Shown here piece by piece: positions 38,924 to 48,598 of a stretch of 64,000 nucleotides of DNA (positions are counted from its first letter, which is position 1; each line of letters begins with the position of its first letter). The notes under the pieces are model-generated. The model was not told the DNA's origin. It searched no databases and saw only the letters and a program-made list of their open reading frames with translations. This DNA comes from Actinomadura opuntiae. GTDB lineage: Bacteria; Actinomycetota; Actinomycetes; Streptosporangiales; Streptosporangiaceae. The stretch covers positions 62,001-126,000 of the forward strand of contig NZ_JASNWF010000007.1 of the NCBI RefSeq assembly GCF_030283205.1, in the 5' to 3' direction. The position numbers were made by a program, and so were the translations under genes.

Positions 38924-41425
38924 CTAGTCCTCGTCGGAGTCCGGCTCCTCGCCGGTGTCCGGAGGGACGGGGCCGATGGGGCCGCTGATCGCGGCGATCC
39001 GGGTCGTCAGCCGTTCGCCGGAGCCGTCGCGGCGGCCGAGCGTCGCGTTCAGCGTGGCGGGCTTGCCGTTCGCGGCGGCGGCGCGCAGCGGGGTCGGCGC
39101 CGCCCACGCCTGGAGCAGGACGTCCTCGCCCTTGAGGAACCGGTGCGCGCGGACGCCGCCGGTCGCGCGGCCCTTGGCCGGGAAGTCGGCGAAGTCGGCC
39201 AGCTTGATCGCGCCGGTCTGGGTGCCGGGCAGCGCCGACGACGAACCGGAGATGGTGATCACCCGGGCCTCGCGGCCGGGGTCGAGGGCGCCGAACCACA
39301 GCACGCGGGCGTCCGCGCCGAGCTTGATGCCGGCCACGCCGCCTGCGGCGCGGCCCTGCGGGCGGACGTTGGAGGCGGCGAAGTGAAGCAGCTGCGCGTC
39401 GGTGGTGATGAACACCAGGTGCTGGTTCTCCGAGAGGAGCTGGACGGCGCCGACCACCCGGTCACCCTCCTTGAGGCCGATGACCTCGAAGTCGTCGCGG
39501 TTGGCGGGGAAGTCGGGGACGACCCGCTTCACCACGCCCTGGGCGGTGCCGAGGGCGAGCCCGCCGCCCTCGTCCGACAGCGCCGCCATGCCGACGACCG
39601 TCTCGTCCGGTTCCAGGTCGACGTACTCGGTGACCGGGGCTCCGCCCGCCAGGGACGGCGGCGTCGCGGACGGCGGCAGCGTCGGCAGGTCGAGGACGTC
39701 GACGCGGATCATCCGCCCGAACGAGGTGACGGCGCCGACCTGGCCGCGGGCCGTCGCCGGGACGACCGAGACCAGCACGTCGTGCGGGGCGCGCGGGCCG
39801 CTGTCGGGCAGCGGCTCGGGGCCGTGCGTGCGCACCAGCAGCCCGGTGGACGACAGCAGCACCGTGCACGGGTCGTCCGCCACCTCCAGCGGGACGGCGG
39901 CCGCGGCGGTGTGGCCGGAGGACTCCAGCAGGATCGTCCGGCGCGGGGTGGCGTACTCGGAGGCGACCTCGCCGAGCTCCCTGGACACCAGGCCGCGCAG
40001 CTTGCGCTCCGACTCCAGGATCGCGGTCAGCTTCGCGATCTCCTTGGCCAGCTGCTCCTTCTCCTTCTCCAGCTCGATCCGGTCGTAGCGGGTGAGGCGG
40101 CGCAGCGGGGTGTCCAGGATGTACTGGGCCTGGATCTCCGACAGCTCGAAGATCTGCATCAGCCGCTGCTTGGCCTGCCCGGCGTCGTCGCTCTGCCGGA
40201 TGACCTGGATGACCTCGTCGATGTTGAGCAGCGCGACCAGCAGGCCGTCGACCAGGTGGAGGCGGTCCTCGCGCTTCTTGCGGCGGAACATCGACCGGCG
40301 CCGCACGACCTCGATGCGGTGGTCGACGTACACCTGCAGCAGGTCGCGCAGGCCGAGCGTGCGCGGCCGGCCGTCGACGAGCGCGACGTTGTTGATGCCG
40401 AAGGTCTCCTCCATCGGCGTGAGCCGGTAGAGGTCCTGCAGGACGGCCTCGGGGTTGAAGCCGTTCTTGATCTCGATGACCAGGCGCAGGCCGACGTTGC
40501 GGTCGGTGAGGTCCTTCAGGTCGGCGATGCCCTGGATCTTCTTGGCGTTGACCAGTTCCTTGATCTTGGCCTTGACGCGCTCCGGGCCGACCGCGTACGG
40601 CAGCTCGCTGACGACGATGCCCTTGCGCCGCGGCGTGACGTTCTCGATGGTCGTGGTGGCGCGGGTGCGGAACGTCCCGCGGCCCTTCTCGTAGGCGTCG
40701 CGGATGCCCTCCAGCCCGACGATCATGCCCCCGGTGGGCAGGTCGGGGCCGGGCACGAAGCGCATCAGGTCGTCGAGGGTGGCGTCGGGGTGGTCGATCA
40801 GGTGCCGGGCCGCCGATATCACCTCGCCGAGGTTGTGCGGGGCCATGTTGGTGGCCATCCCGACCGCGATCCCGGACGCGCCGTTCACCAGCAGGTTCGG
40901 GAACGCGGCGGGCAGCACCTCCGGCTCCTGCTCCTGGCCGTCGTAGTTCGGCCGGAAGTCGACGGTGTCCTCGTCGATGGAGGCGACCATCATCAGCGCC
41001 TCGCGCGACAGGCGGGCCTCGGTGTACCGCATGGCGGCGGGCATGTCGTCGCCGCCGAGCGAGCCGAAGTTGCCGTGCCCGTCGACCAGCGGCATCCGCA
41101 TGGCCCACGGCTGGGCCATCCGCACCATCGCGTCGTAGATCGCGCTGTCGCCGTGCGGGTGCAGCTTGCCCATGACCTCGCCGACGACGCGCGCGCACTT
41201 GACGTGCCCGCGGTCGGGGCGCAGCCCCATCTCGTTCATCGAGTACAGGATCCGCCGCTGCACGGGCTTCAGCCCGTCGCGGGCGTCGGGAAGCGCCCGC
41301 TGGTAGATCACCGAGTAGGCGTACTCGAGGTAGCTGCCGCGCATCTCCTCGGAGACGTCGACGTCGACGATGTTCTCCTCGAAGTCCGGCGGCGGGGGAG
41401 GGGCTTGGGATCCGCGTCGTGCCAT
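38924..41425 (-). CDS. parC: DNA topoisomerase IV subunit A (type IIA, GyrA/ParC)
   Basis: The 833-residue protein has the breakage-reunion domain ([49 protein letters not shown]). The catalytic tyrosine is in [11 protein letters not shown] near residue 133. A coiled-coil gate ([21 protein letters not shown]) and degenerate six-bladed propeller repeats follow. The GyrA-box QRRGGRG is not present, favouring ParC over GyrA. ATG 41425 (MARRGSQAP) agrees with actinobacterial ParC N-termini. The partner parE lies 5 kb away in the opposite orientation. The resistance-determining helix reads GDSAIYD, with serine at the quinolone position. Confidence 0.9.
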   Translation of the reverse strand: MARRGSQAPPPPPDFEENIVDVDVSEEMRGSYLEYAYSVIYQRALPDARDGLKPVQRRILYSMNEMGLRPDRGHVKCARVVGEVMGKLHPHGDSAIYDAMVRMAQPWAMRMPLVDGHGNFGSLGGDDMPAAMRYTEARLSREALMMVASIDEDTVDFRPNYDGQEQEPEVLPAAFPNLLVNGASGIAVGMATNMAPHNLGEVISAARHLIDHPDATLDDLMRFVPGPDLPTGGMIVGLEGIRDAYEKGRGTFRTRATTTIENVTPRRKGIVVSELPYAVGPERVKAKIKELVNAKKIQGIADLKDLTDRNVGLRLVIEIKNGFNPEAVLQDLYRLTPMEETFGINNVALVDGRPRTLGLRDLLQVYVDHRIEVVRRRSMFRRKKREDRLHLVDGLLVALLNIDEVIQVIRQSDDAGQAKQRLMQIFELSEIQAQYILDTPLRRLTRYDRIELEKEKEQLAKEIAKLTAILESERKLRGLVSRELGEVASEYATPRRTILLESSGHTAAAAVPLEVADDPCTVLLSSTGLLVRTHGPEPLPDSGPRAPHDVLVSVVPATARGQVGAVTSFGRMIRVDVLDLPTLPPSATPPSLAGGAPVTEYVDLEPDETVVGMAALSDEGGGLALGTAQGVVKRVVPDFPANRDDFEVIGLKEGDRVVGAVQLLSENQHLVFITTDAQLLHFAASNVRPQGRAAGGVAGIKLGADARVLWFGALDPGREARVITISGSSSALPGTQTGAIKLADFADFPAKGRATGGVRAHRFLKGEDVLLQAWAAPTPLRAAAANGKPATLNATLGRRDGSGERLTTRIAAISGPIGPVPPDTGEEPDSDED

Positions 41426-41600
41426 GCCCCACATTGTGGCCGGTCCCGCCGACATCTTTGGCCCGCCCCACCGGATGGGCCGCGGATCGGGTCCCGGCTT
41501 CGCGGTCCGGGCCGATCCGGTCAGCGGTCGTGGCAGATTGGTCCCGGACGGTTCCCGCACGCGGCCGCGCCCCGGCCGCGTCCCCTGGCGGAGGTTTCCG

Positions 41601-42767
41601 ATGAGCGCCCTGGCCGACTTCCAGAACTCCATCTACCTGCAAGGACTCGGTGATGCGCGGCCCCCGCTGCCGACCGACCTGACGAAGCTGGAGGGGCTCG
41701 CCGAGGGCGTCCTGTCGGCGCAGGCGTTCGGCTACGTGGCGGGATCGGCCGGCAGTGAGGCGACCGCGCGCGCCAACCGGGACGCTTTCGACCGGTGGCG
41801 GATCGTCCCGCGATTCCTGCGGGACGTCGCGCACCGCGACCTGTCGGTGGAGGTCCTCGGCACCGCGATGCCCTCGCCGGTCCTGCTCGCGCCGATCGGC
41901 GTGCAGTCGATCCTGCACCCGGACGGGGAGCTCGCCACGGCGCGGGCGGCGGGAGCGGAGGGCCTGACCATGGTGCTGAGCACCGCGGCCTCGCACTCCA
42001 TCGAGGAGGTCGCGGAGGCCAACGGCGACGGCGCGGCCCGCTGGTACCAGCTCTACTGGCCCAAGGACCGCGACCTCGCCGTCAGCTTCCTGGAGAGGGC
42101 CAAGGCGGCGGGCTACACGGCGCTCGTCGTCACGCTCGACACGTTCACGCTGGCGTGGCGGCCCCGCGACCTTGACCAGGCGTACCTGCCGTTCCTGCGC
42201 GGCATCGGGGTCGCCAACTACTTCAGCGACCCGGTCTTCCAGAAGGCGGTCGGCGGGCCCGTCACCGACGCCAACCGCGACACCGCGCTCCTGCACTGGG
42301 TCGCCAACTTCGGCAACCCCTCGCTCACCTGGGACGACCTGGTGTTCCTGCGGGACCACTGGGACGGGCCGATCGCGTTGAAGGGCATCCAGCACCCCGA
42401 CGACGCGCGCCGCGCGGTGGACGCGGGTATGGACGGCGTGATCGTGTCCAACCACGGCGGCCGCCAGGTGGACGGCGCGATCGCCTCGTTGGACGCGCTG
42501 CCCGGCGTCGTCGAGGCCGTCCGCGACCAGGCGACCGTGCTGTTCGACAGCGGCATCCGCACGGGATCGGACGTGGCGAAGGCGCTCGCCTTGGGCGCCA
42601 AGGCCGTGCTGCTGGCGCGTCCGTACGCCTACGGGCTGGCGCTCGGCGGGCAGGCCGGCGTGCAGCACGTCCTGCGATGCATCCAGGCCGAGTTGGAGCT
42701 GACCATGGCGCTGTCGGGCGTCACCCGGCCGGATGAGCTTTCTCCGGAGATTCTGGTTCGTGCTTAG
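41601..42767 (+). CDS. FMN-dependent alpha-hydroxy-acid oxidase (lactate 2-monooxygenase type)
   Basis: The 388-residue protein has the glycolate-oxidase TIM-barrel motifs: FDRWRIVPRFLRDVAHRDLS, SPVLLAPIGVQSI, ARWYQLYWPKDRD and, near residue 283, the active-site SNHGGRQVDGAIASLDALP. LFDSGIRTGSDVAKALALGA is the FMN-phosphate end. Overall shape and the early FQNSIYLQGL segment are like mycobacterial lactate 2-monooxygenase, which converts L-lactate to acetate and CO2. GGAGG precedes ATG 41601. Its 3' end overlaps the convergent FUSC gene by 47 nt. Confidence 0.85.
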   Translation: MSALADFQNSIYLQGLGDARPPLPTDLTKLEGLAEGVLSAQAFGYVAGSAGSEATARANRDAFDRWRIVPRFLRDVAHRDLSVEVLGTAMPSPVLLAPIGVQSILHPDGELATARAAGAEGLTMVLSTAASHSIEEVAEANGDGAARWYQLYWPKDRDLAVSFLERAKAAGYTALVVTLDTFTLAWRPRDLDQAYLPFLRGIGVANYFSDPVFQKAVGGPVTDANRDTALLHWVANFGNPSLTWDDLVFLRDHWDGPIALKGIQHPDDARRAVDAGMDGVIVSNHGGRQVDGAIASLDALPGVVEAVRDQATVLFDSGIRTGSDVAKALALGAKAVLLARPYAYGLALGGQAGVQHVLRCIQAELELTMALSGVTRPDELSPEILVRA

Positions 42768-44202
42768 GCTCCCGCTCGGGTTCCTTTACCGGCTGGGCGT
42801 AGACCTCGTGTATGCGGGCCAGTGCTGCGTCTATGGCGTGTGCGGTGGCGTCCTCTTCTGGCGGCAGCGGCCTGTAGGGCGTGCCGTCGTGTCGTCTGGC
42901 CACCGCGCGCCGCACCGCGCCCACGTTGGCGCGCAGTCCTTCGATGCCGGGCCTGAGGGCGCGGACGTGGGGCACTGTCTCGCGTAGGACGTCGATGACG
43001 TCCGCCGGGTGCGGTCGCGCGCGCGTGACGAGCCGGTGGAGCCGCAGCGGTCCGTAGAGGTCGTCCATCTCGGCGACGGAGTTCTCGAACCGGCGGTGGG
43101 CGTGCGGGTCGCCCTTCAGGAGGTCCGTGAGGGCCGCCAAGGACGCGGATGTGCGGCGGCGCAGAACGTCCGACGTGCGGAAGGGCAGGACGAACCACAC
43201 TGCGGCGACGCCGATGGCCGAGCCGACGAGGATCGCTTCGAGGCGTGTCTGAAGCAAGGGGGCGGCGGCTTGGCCGAAGTAGCCGTACAGCAGCGACAGC
43301 GCGGCCGTGACCCCGCCCGCCCAGTACGCGTAGCTCCGCTGGCGCAGCCACGCCGCGACGCCCAGCACCACGAAGATGAGCGCGACCGCGTTGGGATCCC
43401 GTGGTGCGAACACGCCGGACGCGAGGGCGGCCAAGACCGTCCCTCCGGCCGCGCCGAGCGCGCGCAGCAGACCCTTGTGGAGGGCGTCGCCGCGTCCTCG
43501 CGCTCCATTGCAGACGATGAACGCCGTCAGGACGACCCACGACCAGTGGTCCGGGAACAGCAGGTGCCCTATGGCGAACGCGGCGCACAGGGCCACGCCC
43601 ATCTGCGCCGCCATGCGAGTGCTGGCGGGCAGCCGTTTGTTCGGGGCCGGAGCCGGAGCGGGGGCGGCCTCCACGCGGCCGGTGCGCCAGGGGCGTTCCA
43701 CGGCGACCTGGACGGCCGTGACCCAGAAGTAGGGGATGAGCGCCACCACGGGCGCCCACAGCAGGTGCGTCGACGGCGCGCCGGGCTCGCCGTGGGGGAT
43801 GACGAGCAGGGCGATCGCTGGGAGCATCATCAGCGTGCCGGCCTTGGTGAAGCGGGGCCCGAAGCGGCGGATCCAGACCCCGGACGTGACGAGGGCGGCG
43901 AACGCGGCGTCCCCCGCGAACGGGTCGTCGCGCATGAGGATGCCGAGGCCGACCGACACGAGGGCGACGGCGGGCATGACGGCGAACCCGACCAGCCGGT
44001 CGGACGGGCGGGCGCCGCGATGCCCCCTGGACAGGGTGACCGACAGCACGACGGCCTGCATGACGGCGTCCGCGTGCAGGTGCGCCGCGTGCTCCAGCAG
44101 CAGCGCCGACCCGAAGGACGCCAGGACGGCGGCCATCGTGGCGGCGGCGACGCCGATCGGCGCCGTCGCGGCGCCGAGACCCCGGATCATGCCCGCCGCC
44201 AT
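42721..44202 (-). CDS. FUSC family (aromatic-acid exporter-like) membrane protein
   Basis: The 493-residue protein has two bundles of roughly five membrane helices each (for example VVLTAFIVCNGARGRGDALHK in the second bundle). An N-to-C duplication and a cytoplasmic helical tail with many charged residues follow. This is the fusaric acid resistance/AaeB-like layout; members export aromatic acids and similar toxic compounds. GGAGG 6 nt before ATG 44202 fixes the start. It is divergent from the MarR gene with 39 nt between the starts, so MarR control is likely. Confidence 0.85.
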   Translation of the reverse strand: MAAGMIRGLGAATAPIGVAAATMAAVLASFGSALLLEHAAHLHADAVMQAVVLSVTLSRGHRGARPSDRLVGFAVMPAVALVSVGLGILMRDDPFAGDAAFAALVTSGVWIRRFGPRFTKAGTLMMLPAIALLVIPHGEPGAPSTHLLWAPVVALIPYFWVTAVQVAVERPWRTGRVEAAPAPAPAPNKRLPASTRMAAQMGVALCAAFAIGHLLFPDHWSWVVLTAFIVCNGARGRGDALHKGLLRALGAAGGTVLAALASGVFAPRDPNAVALIFVVLGVAAWLRQRSYAYWAGGVTAALSLLYGYFGQAAAPLLQTRLEAILVGSAIGVAAVWFVLPFRTSDVLRRRTSASLAALTDLLKGDPHAHRRFENSVAEMDDLYGPLRLHRLVTRARPHPADVIDVLRETVPHVRALRPGIEGLRANVGAVRRAVARRHDGTPYRPLPPEEDATAHAIDAALARIHEVYAQPVKEPEREPKHEPESPEKAHPAG

Positions 44203-44218
44203 GGCCCACCTCCAGTGA

Positions 44219-44238
44219 TTAGTAAGGGAAAGCGTAAC
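44219..44238. promoter_or_regulatory. Candidate MarR operator between the FUSC and marR genes
   Basis: TTAGTAAG at 44219-44226 and GTAAC at 44234-44238 form an A/T-rich patch in the 39-nt divergent region. The same elements recur on the opposite strand behind marR at 44680-44693 (TAGTAAGTGGTAAC on the minus strand). A shared regulator site is inferred. Confidence 0.4.
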
Positions 44239-44241
44239 ATT

Positions 44242-44676
44242 ATGGCGAGCGATCGGCCCGAGGTGCCGAAGGAAGCGGTGATGGAGATCCGCCGCGGGGT
44301 GATGCGTTTGGCGCGCCGGATGCGCTCCTCGCGCTCCCCGGACGCGCTCAGCAGCAACAAGCTGGTCGTGCTCGGGCACCTGGCCCGCAACGGCCCCAGC
44401 ACGGCCGGCGAGGTGGCGGCGGCCGAGGGGCAGCGGCCGCAGTCGCTGACCAGAGTCTTCGCCGAACTCGAGGAGTCCGGGCTGATCGTCCGCACGCGCG
44501 ACGAGCGGGACCGCAGGCAGGCCGTGCTGACCATCACCCGGGCCGGGGGCGAGGCGCTCGGGCGCGATCTCGCCGAGCGCGACGCCTGGCTCGCCGGCGC
44601 GCTCGCCGAGCTCGGCGAGACCGAGCGCGAGGTCCTGCGGCTCGCCGCCCGGGTGATGGACCGGCTGGCGGAATAG
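44242..44676 (+). CDS. MarR family transcriptional regulator
   Basis: The 144-residue protein has the winged helix of MarR regulators: SNKLVVLGHLARNGPSTAGEVAAAEG, recognition helix RPQSLTRVFAELEESGLIVRT and the wing RDERDRRQAVLTITRAG. AAGGGAAAG lies 9 nt before ATG 44242. It probably represses the divergent FUSC exporter gene and itself, responding to a phenolic or aromatic ligand; this is the usual pattern for such pairs but is inference here. Confidence 0.9.
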   Translation: MASDRPEVPKEAVMEIRRGVMRLARRMRSSRSPDALSSNKLVVLGHLARNGPSTAGEVAAAEGQRPQSLTRVFAELEESGLIVRTRDERDRRQAVLTITRAGGEALGRDLAERDAWLAGALAELGETEREVLRLAARVMDRLAE

Positions 44677-44679
44677 TTC

Positions 44680-44693
44680 GTTACCACTTACTA
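44680..44693. promoter_or_regulatory. Second copy of the marR-associated motif, before the GH13 gene
   Basis: The sequence GTTACCACTTACTA (TAGTAAGTGGTAAC on the other strand) lies 37 nt before the GH13 start and repeats the elements found upstream of marR, though with a shorter gap. It may put the amylase gene under the same regulator. Confidence 0.35.
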
Positions 44694-44729
44694 TTTTTGG
44701 ATCGACGATTACCGGGTAGGGAGACGCGC

Positions 44730-46022
44730 ATGCGCTGGTCCGATCACGCCATCTGGTGGCACGTGTACCCGCTCGGCTTCACCGGCGCCGGACGGGCCGC
44801 CCTCCCGTCCGGCGCCCCGTCCGAACACCGGCTCGACCGGATCGCCGGGTGGCTCGACCACCTGGTCGCGCTCGGCTGCAACGGCCTCGCCCTCGGCCCG
44901 GTGTTCGCCTCCGAGACCCACGGCTACGACACCGTCGACCACTTCCGCGTCGATCCCCGCCTGGGCGACGAGGCCGACCTGCTGCGGCTCGTGGAGGCCG
45001 CGTCGGGACGAGGCGTCCGGGTGCTGTTCGACGGGGTCTTCAACCATGTCGGGCGAAGCTTCCCGCAGTTCGCCGACGTCCAGGCACGAGGCGACGCGTC
45101 ACCGTATGCGGGATGGTTCGTCCGCGAGGGGAACGGCGACTTCCGTACGTTCGAAGGGCACCACAAGCTCGTCGCCCTCAACCACGACGAGCCCGAGGTC
45201 GCCGACTACGTCGCCCAGGTCATGACCCACTGGCTGGAGCGCGGCATCGACGGATGGCGGTTGGACGCCGCGTACGCCGTCCCGCCCGAGTTCTGGAGGA
45301 CGGTCACCGACCGCGTCCGCACGCGCTTCCCCGACGCATGGCTCGTGGGGGAGGTCATCCACGGCGACTATGCAGGCATCGTCGAACGCGCCGGATTCGA
45401 CTCCGTCACCCAGTACGAGCTATGGAAGGCCATCTGGAGCTCGCTGAACGACCGCAACTTCTTCGAGCTCGCCCACGCGCTCACCCGCCACGACGGGATG
45501 CTCCAGACGTTCGTCCCGCAGACCTTTCTCGGCAACCACGACGTGACGCGCATCGCCAGCCGTCTCGAGGACGAACGCCACCTCGCCCACGCGCTCGTCG
45601 TTCTGCTCACCAATGCCGGCGTCCCGTCCATTTATGCGGGCGACGAGTTCACCTTCCACGGTATCAAGGAGGAACGCGAGGGCGGCGACGACGCCATACG
45701 GCCGGCCTTTCCGGATCGTCCCGACGAGGTGGTCGGCTACGGGACCCCTTACCACCGGCTTCATCAGGATCTCATTGGCCTGCGCCGCCGGCACCCCTGG
45801 CTCGTCCGCGCGCACACGACGGTCGCCACCTTGACCAATACGGCGCTGTCCTACACAGTGGGCCAGGGCGACGAGCGTCTGGGCGTCGTCCTCAACCTCG
45901 CCGACGAGCCCGCCAAGGCCGACCTCCCGTCCGCCGGGTGGACGCGCGTCGCCGGCGACGCGGACTTCCACGGCGACGGCGCCCTGATCCCGCCGCACGG
46001 CTGGGCCGTCGCGCACCCATGA
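44730..46022 (+). CDS. GH13 alpha-amylase family glycoside hydrolase
   Basis: The 430-residue protein has a full GH13 barrel: WWHVYPLGFTG at the start, VLFDGVFNHVGRSF (region I) and GIDGWRLDAAYAVP with the nucleophile aspartate near residue 176. The general acid is in WLVGEVIHGDY near 207, and FLGNHDVTRIAS carries the third acid near 272. A short C-terminal beta domain ends it. No signal peptide, so it acts on intracellular alpha-glucans or maltooligosaccharides; the exact specificity is not clear. GGGAG precedes ATG 44730. It sits 53 nt behind marR. Confidence 0.9.
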   Translation: MRWSDHAIWWHVYPLGFTGAGRAALPSGAPSEHRLDRIAGWLDHLVALGCNGLALGPVFASETHGYDTVDHFRVDPRLGDEADLLRLVEAASGRGVRVLFDGVFNHVGRSFPQFADVQARGDASPYAGWFVREGNGDFRTFEGHHKLVALNHDEPEVADYVAQVMTHWLERGIDGWRLDAAYAVPPEFWRTVTDRVRTRFPDAWLVGEVIHGDYAGIVERAGFDSVTQYELWKAIWSSLNDRNFFELAHALTRHDGMLQTFVPQTFLGNHDVTRIASRLEDERHLAHALVVLLTNAGVPSIYAGDEFTFHGIKEEREGGDDAIRPAFPDRPDEVVGYGTPYHRLHQDLIGLRRRHPWLVRAHTTVATLTNTALSYTVGQGDERLGVVLNLADEPAKADLPSAGWTRVAGDADFHGDGALIPPHGWAVAHP

Positions 46023-46104
46023 CAGATGTCACGGGTGATCCCTGCGAACCTCACCGCCCGTTCCTGACGCCTGTGACTGCCCGCCCCGATCGCCCGGCGG
46101 CAGC

Positions 46105-46770
46105 ATGGGGCACATGAAGGCAGACGTGATCGAGGTACGCGACCTGCAGTTGAACGAGGCCGTGCGGGACGTCTCGTTCACCGTGGCGAGGGGCGAGGTG
46201 TACGCGCTCCTCGGCCGGTACGGATCGGGCAAGACCACCCTGCTGGAGATGCTCGCCGGCGTGCGGCGCCCCACGGGCGGGACGGTCCGCGTCCGCGGCG
46301 CCGACCCCTACACCGACCGCGACGCCGCCCGCTCCGGCGCCGTCTGGCGGGACGGCGGGCTGTTCCCCGGGCTGACCGTCGCCGAGATCATCGACGCCTG
46401 GCGGCGCTGGACCCTCGACCCCGTCACCCGCGACGAGGCGCTGCGCCTGGCCCGCCTCACCGGCCACGCCGACACCCCGTTCGAGCGGCTCGACGCCGGG
46501 CGGCGGCGCCTGCTCGACCTCGCGCTCGCCCTGGTCGGACGGTCCGACGTGCTGTTCCTCGACGAGCCCACCGCCGGGCTCGACGAGCCCGCCGCCCGCG
46601 AGGTCTGGTCCGTCCTGCTGGCGCTGGCCGCCCGGGGCGGCACCATCGTGATCAGCACCCGCGACCCCGGCGAGGCGTGCCGCGCCGACCGCGTCGGCGT
46701 CCTGGACGGCGGCCGCCTGGTCACCGGCCGCGCCTCCGCCCGGCTCGGCGCCGGCGCCCGCGCGGCCTGA
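46105..46770 (+). CDS. ABC transporter ATP-binding protein with degenerate signature
   Basis: The 221-residue protein has Walker A GRYGSGKTT near residue 40 and Walker B VLFLDEPTAGLDEP. Where the LSGGQ signature belongs, it reads ERLDAGRRRLLDLALAL, so the C-loop is degenerate. The Q-loop region (AVWRDGGLFPGLT) is also altered, with no glutamine. It is shorter than usual and no permease gene is next to it. The following genes are a histidine kinase and regulator. It may work with a permease elsewhere or have a regulatory role. Start 46105 or 46114. Confidence 0.75.
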   Translation: MGHMKADVIEVRDLQLNEAVRDVSFTVARGEVYALLGRYGSGKTTLLEMLAGVRRPTGGTVRVRGADPYTDRDAARSGAVWRDGGLFPGLTVAEIIDAWRRWTLDPVTRDEALRLARLTGHADTPFERLDAGRRRLLDLALALVGRSDVLFLDEPTAGLDEPAAREVWSVLLALAARGGTIVISTRDPGEACRADRVGVLDGGRLVTGRASARLGAGARAA

Positions 46771-46828
46771 TTTCCGGCGGAACCCGCCGCATGCCCGCCG
46801 GCGACCGGTATCTCCCTTGACGAGCGCA

Positions 46829-46834
46829 TACGCT
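46829..46834 (+). promoter_or_regulatory. -10 hexamer TACGCT for a leaderless kinase/regulator operon
   Basis: TACGCT ends 6 nt before GTG 46841 and no ribosome site is visible, which favours GTG 46841 over the TTG at 46817 as start of the kinase. Confidence 0.5.
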
Positions 46835-46840
46835 GGGCGC

Positions 46841-47977
46841 GTGCAGCCGAGGATCCCGCGCCCCACCGTGATAGCCGCGATCATGGTGGGACTGACGGCC
46901 TTCACCCTGGCCGGGTTCCTGCTGCCCGCGCTCTGGTACGAGCTCTTCGACCGGCACGGCCCCGGCCGCATCCTGTTCGCCGTGGCCGCCGTCGCGATCG
47001 TCTTCACCCTCTACAGCCGGCTGCTGTGGCTCAACCTGATGCGCCGCACCGCGCCCGGCCATCGCTTCGGGCTGGCCGCCATCGCCGCGATCTGCTGGGC
47101 GCTGCCGCCGCTGCTCGGCACCGACCACGGCTGGGGCAACGCGCTGCTCGTCCCGGCCGGGCTGATCGCCATCGTGCTGCCGCTGCGGCAGGCGATCGCG
47201 GTGACGGCCTTGGCCGCCGTCCTGGCGCCCGTCTACTCGATCGTTCTCGGGCTGCCCGCGCTGAGCGCCCTGTACGAGTTCGCGGGCGTCCCGCTCGCCG
47301 CGTTCTCCGGATACGTGCAGGTATGGCTGTTCCACGTCGTCCAGGAACTGCGGGAGGCGCGCGCCGAGATGGCCCGGTCCGCGGTGGGGGAGGAGCGCCT
47401 CCGCTTCGCCCGCGACCTGCACGACGTCCTCGGCCACAGCCTCCAGGCCGTCGCGCTGCGCGCCGAGGTCGCCGAACGCTACCTGGACCGCGACCCCGGC
47501 CGCGTCCGCAAGGAGCTGACCGAGATCCAGGCCATGGCGCGCGACTCCGTCCGCGACGTCCGCGAGGTCGTCCGCGGCTACCGGGCCACGTCCCTGCGCA
47601 CCGAACTGGACGGCATGTCGGCCGTCCTGCGCGCCGCCGGGATCCGCTGCGACCGCCCCGAGGTGTCCCCCGAACTGCCCGCCCACGTGCACGAACCGCT
47701 CGGCTGGGTCGCCCGCGAGGCCGCCACCAACGTGCTCCGCCACTCCAGCGCCACCTGGTGCGAGATCACCGTCGACGCCGACCGCGACCGCGTCCACGTG
47801 GAGATCGTCAACGACGGCGCGCCGCGCCGCGCCGCCGCCGGCGGCAGCGGCCTCACCGGCCTCGCCGAACGGATCACCGCCGCCGGCGGCCGGTTCAGCG
47901 CCGGCCCCGCCGGCGACGGCACCTTCCGCGTGACCGCCGCCGTCCCGGCCGCCCCCGCACCGGGGGAAGCGCCATGA
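46841..47977 (+). CDS. Sensor histidine kinase, HisKA_3 type
   Basis: The 378-residue protein has about five membrane helices in residues 10-150. The phospho-acceptor segment is FARDLHDVLGHSLQAVALRAEV near residue 190. A HATPase domain has VAREAATNVLRHSSATW and GSGLTGLAERITAAGG. It has the same general layout as the kinase at 5262-6476. Its stop overlaps the ATG of the response regulator, so the pair is coupled. Signal unknown. Confidence 0.92.
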   Translation: MQPRIPRPTVIAAIMVGLTAFTLAGFLLPALWYELFDRHGPGRILFAVAAVAIVFTLYSRLLWLNLMRRTAPGHRFGLAAIAAICWALPPLLGTDHGWGNALLVPAGLIAIVLPLRQAIAVTALAAVLAPVYSIVLGLPALSALYEFAGVPLAAFSGYVQVWLFHVVQELREARAEMARSAVGEERLRFARDLHDVLGHSLQAVALRAEVAERYLDRDPGRVRKELTEIQAMARDSVRDVREVVRGYRATSLRTELDGMSAVLRAAGIRCDRPEVSPELPAHVHEPLGWVAREAATNVLRHSSATWCEITVDADRDRVHVEIVNDGAPRRAAAGGSGLTGLAERITAAGGRFSAGPAGDGTFRVTAAVPAAPAPGEAP

Positions 47978-48579
47978 TCCGGGTCCTGCTGGCCGACGAC
48001 CACCTGCTGATCAGGGAGGCCCTCGTCCTGCTGCTGGAGACCGAGGACGGCATCGAGGTCACCGCCGACGTCGGCCGCGGCGACGAGGCCGTCGACCGCG
48101 CCCTCGCCCTCAGGCCCGACGTCGCCGTCCTCGACATCGACATGCCCGGCCTGGACGGCCTCGCCGCCGCCGAACGCCTCGCCCGCGACCTCCCCGCCTG
48201 CCGCCTGGTGATCGTCACCGCGCACGGCCGCCCCGGCAACCTGCGCCGCGCCATGGCCGCCGGCGTCCGCGGCTTCCTCGGCAAGGACGCCCCCGGCGCC
48301 CAGCTCGCCGAGGTCATCCGGCAGGTCGCCGCCGGCGCCCGCTACATCGACCCCCAGCTGGCCGCCGACGCCCTCGCCGCCGAGGAATGCCCCCTCACCC
48401 CCCGCGAACTCGACACCCTCCGCGCCGCCGCCGACGGCTCACCCGTCTCCCGCATCGCCCGCGGCCTCGGCCTCTCGGAGGGCACCGTCCGCAACTACCT
48501 GTCCGCCGCCGTCACCAAACTCGGCGCCCCCAACCGCCACGCCGCCGTCAACACCGCCCGAGACCTGGGCTGGTTTTAA
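47974..48579 (+). CDS. NarL/LuxR-type response regulator
   Basis: The 201-residue protein has the receiver motifs IRVLLADDHLLIREALVLLL and VAVLDIDMPGLDG. The HTH region is [44 protein letters not shown]. Length and HTH sequence closely match the regulator at 4598-5203 (both have SE(S/G)TVRNYLSAA), so the two kinase/regulator pairs look like duplicates with diverged promoters. It is cognate to the kinase immediately upstream. Confidence 0.93.
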   Translation: MIRVLLADDHLLIREALVLLLETEDGIEVTADVGRGDEAVDRALALRPDVAVLDIDMPGLDGLAAAERLARDLPACRLVIVTAHGRPGNLRRAMAAGVRGFLGKDAPGAQLAEVIRQVAAGARYIDPQLAADALAAEECPLTPRELDTLRAAADGSPVSRIARGLGLSEGTVRNYLSAAVTKLGAPNRHAAVNTARDLGWF

Positions 48580-48598
48580 TTGCAGCGCCCTTGGCGTC

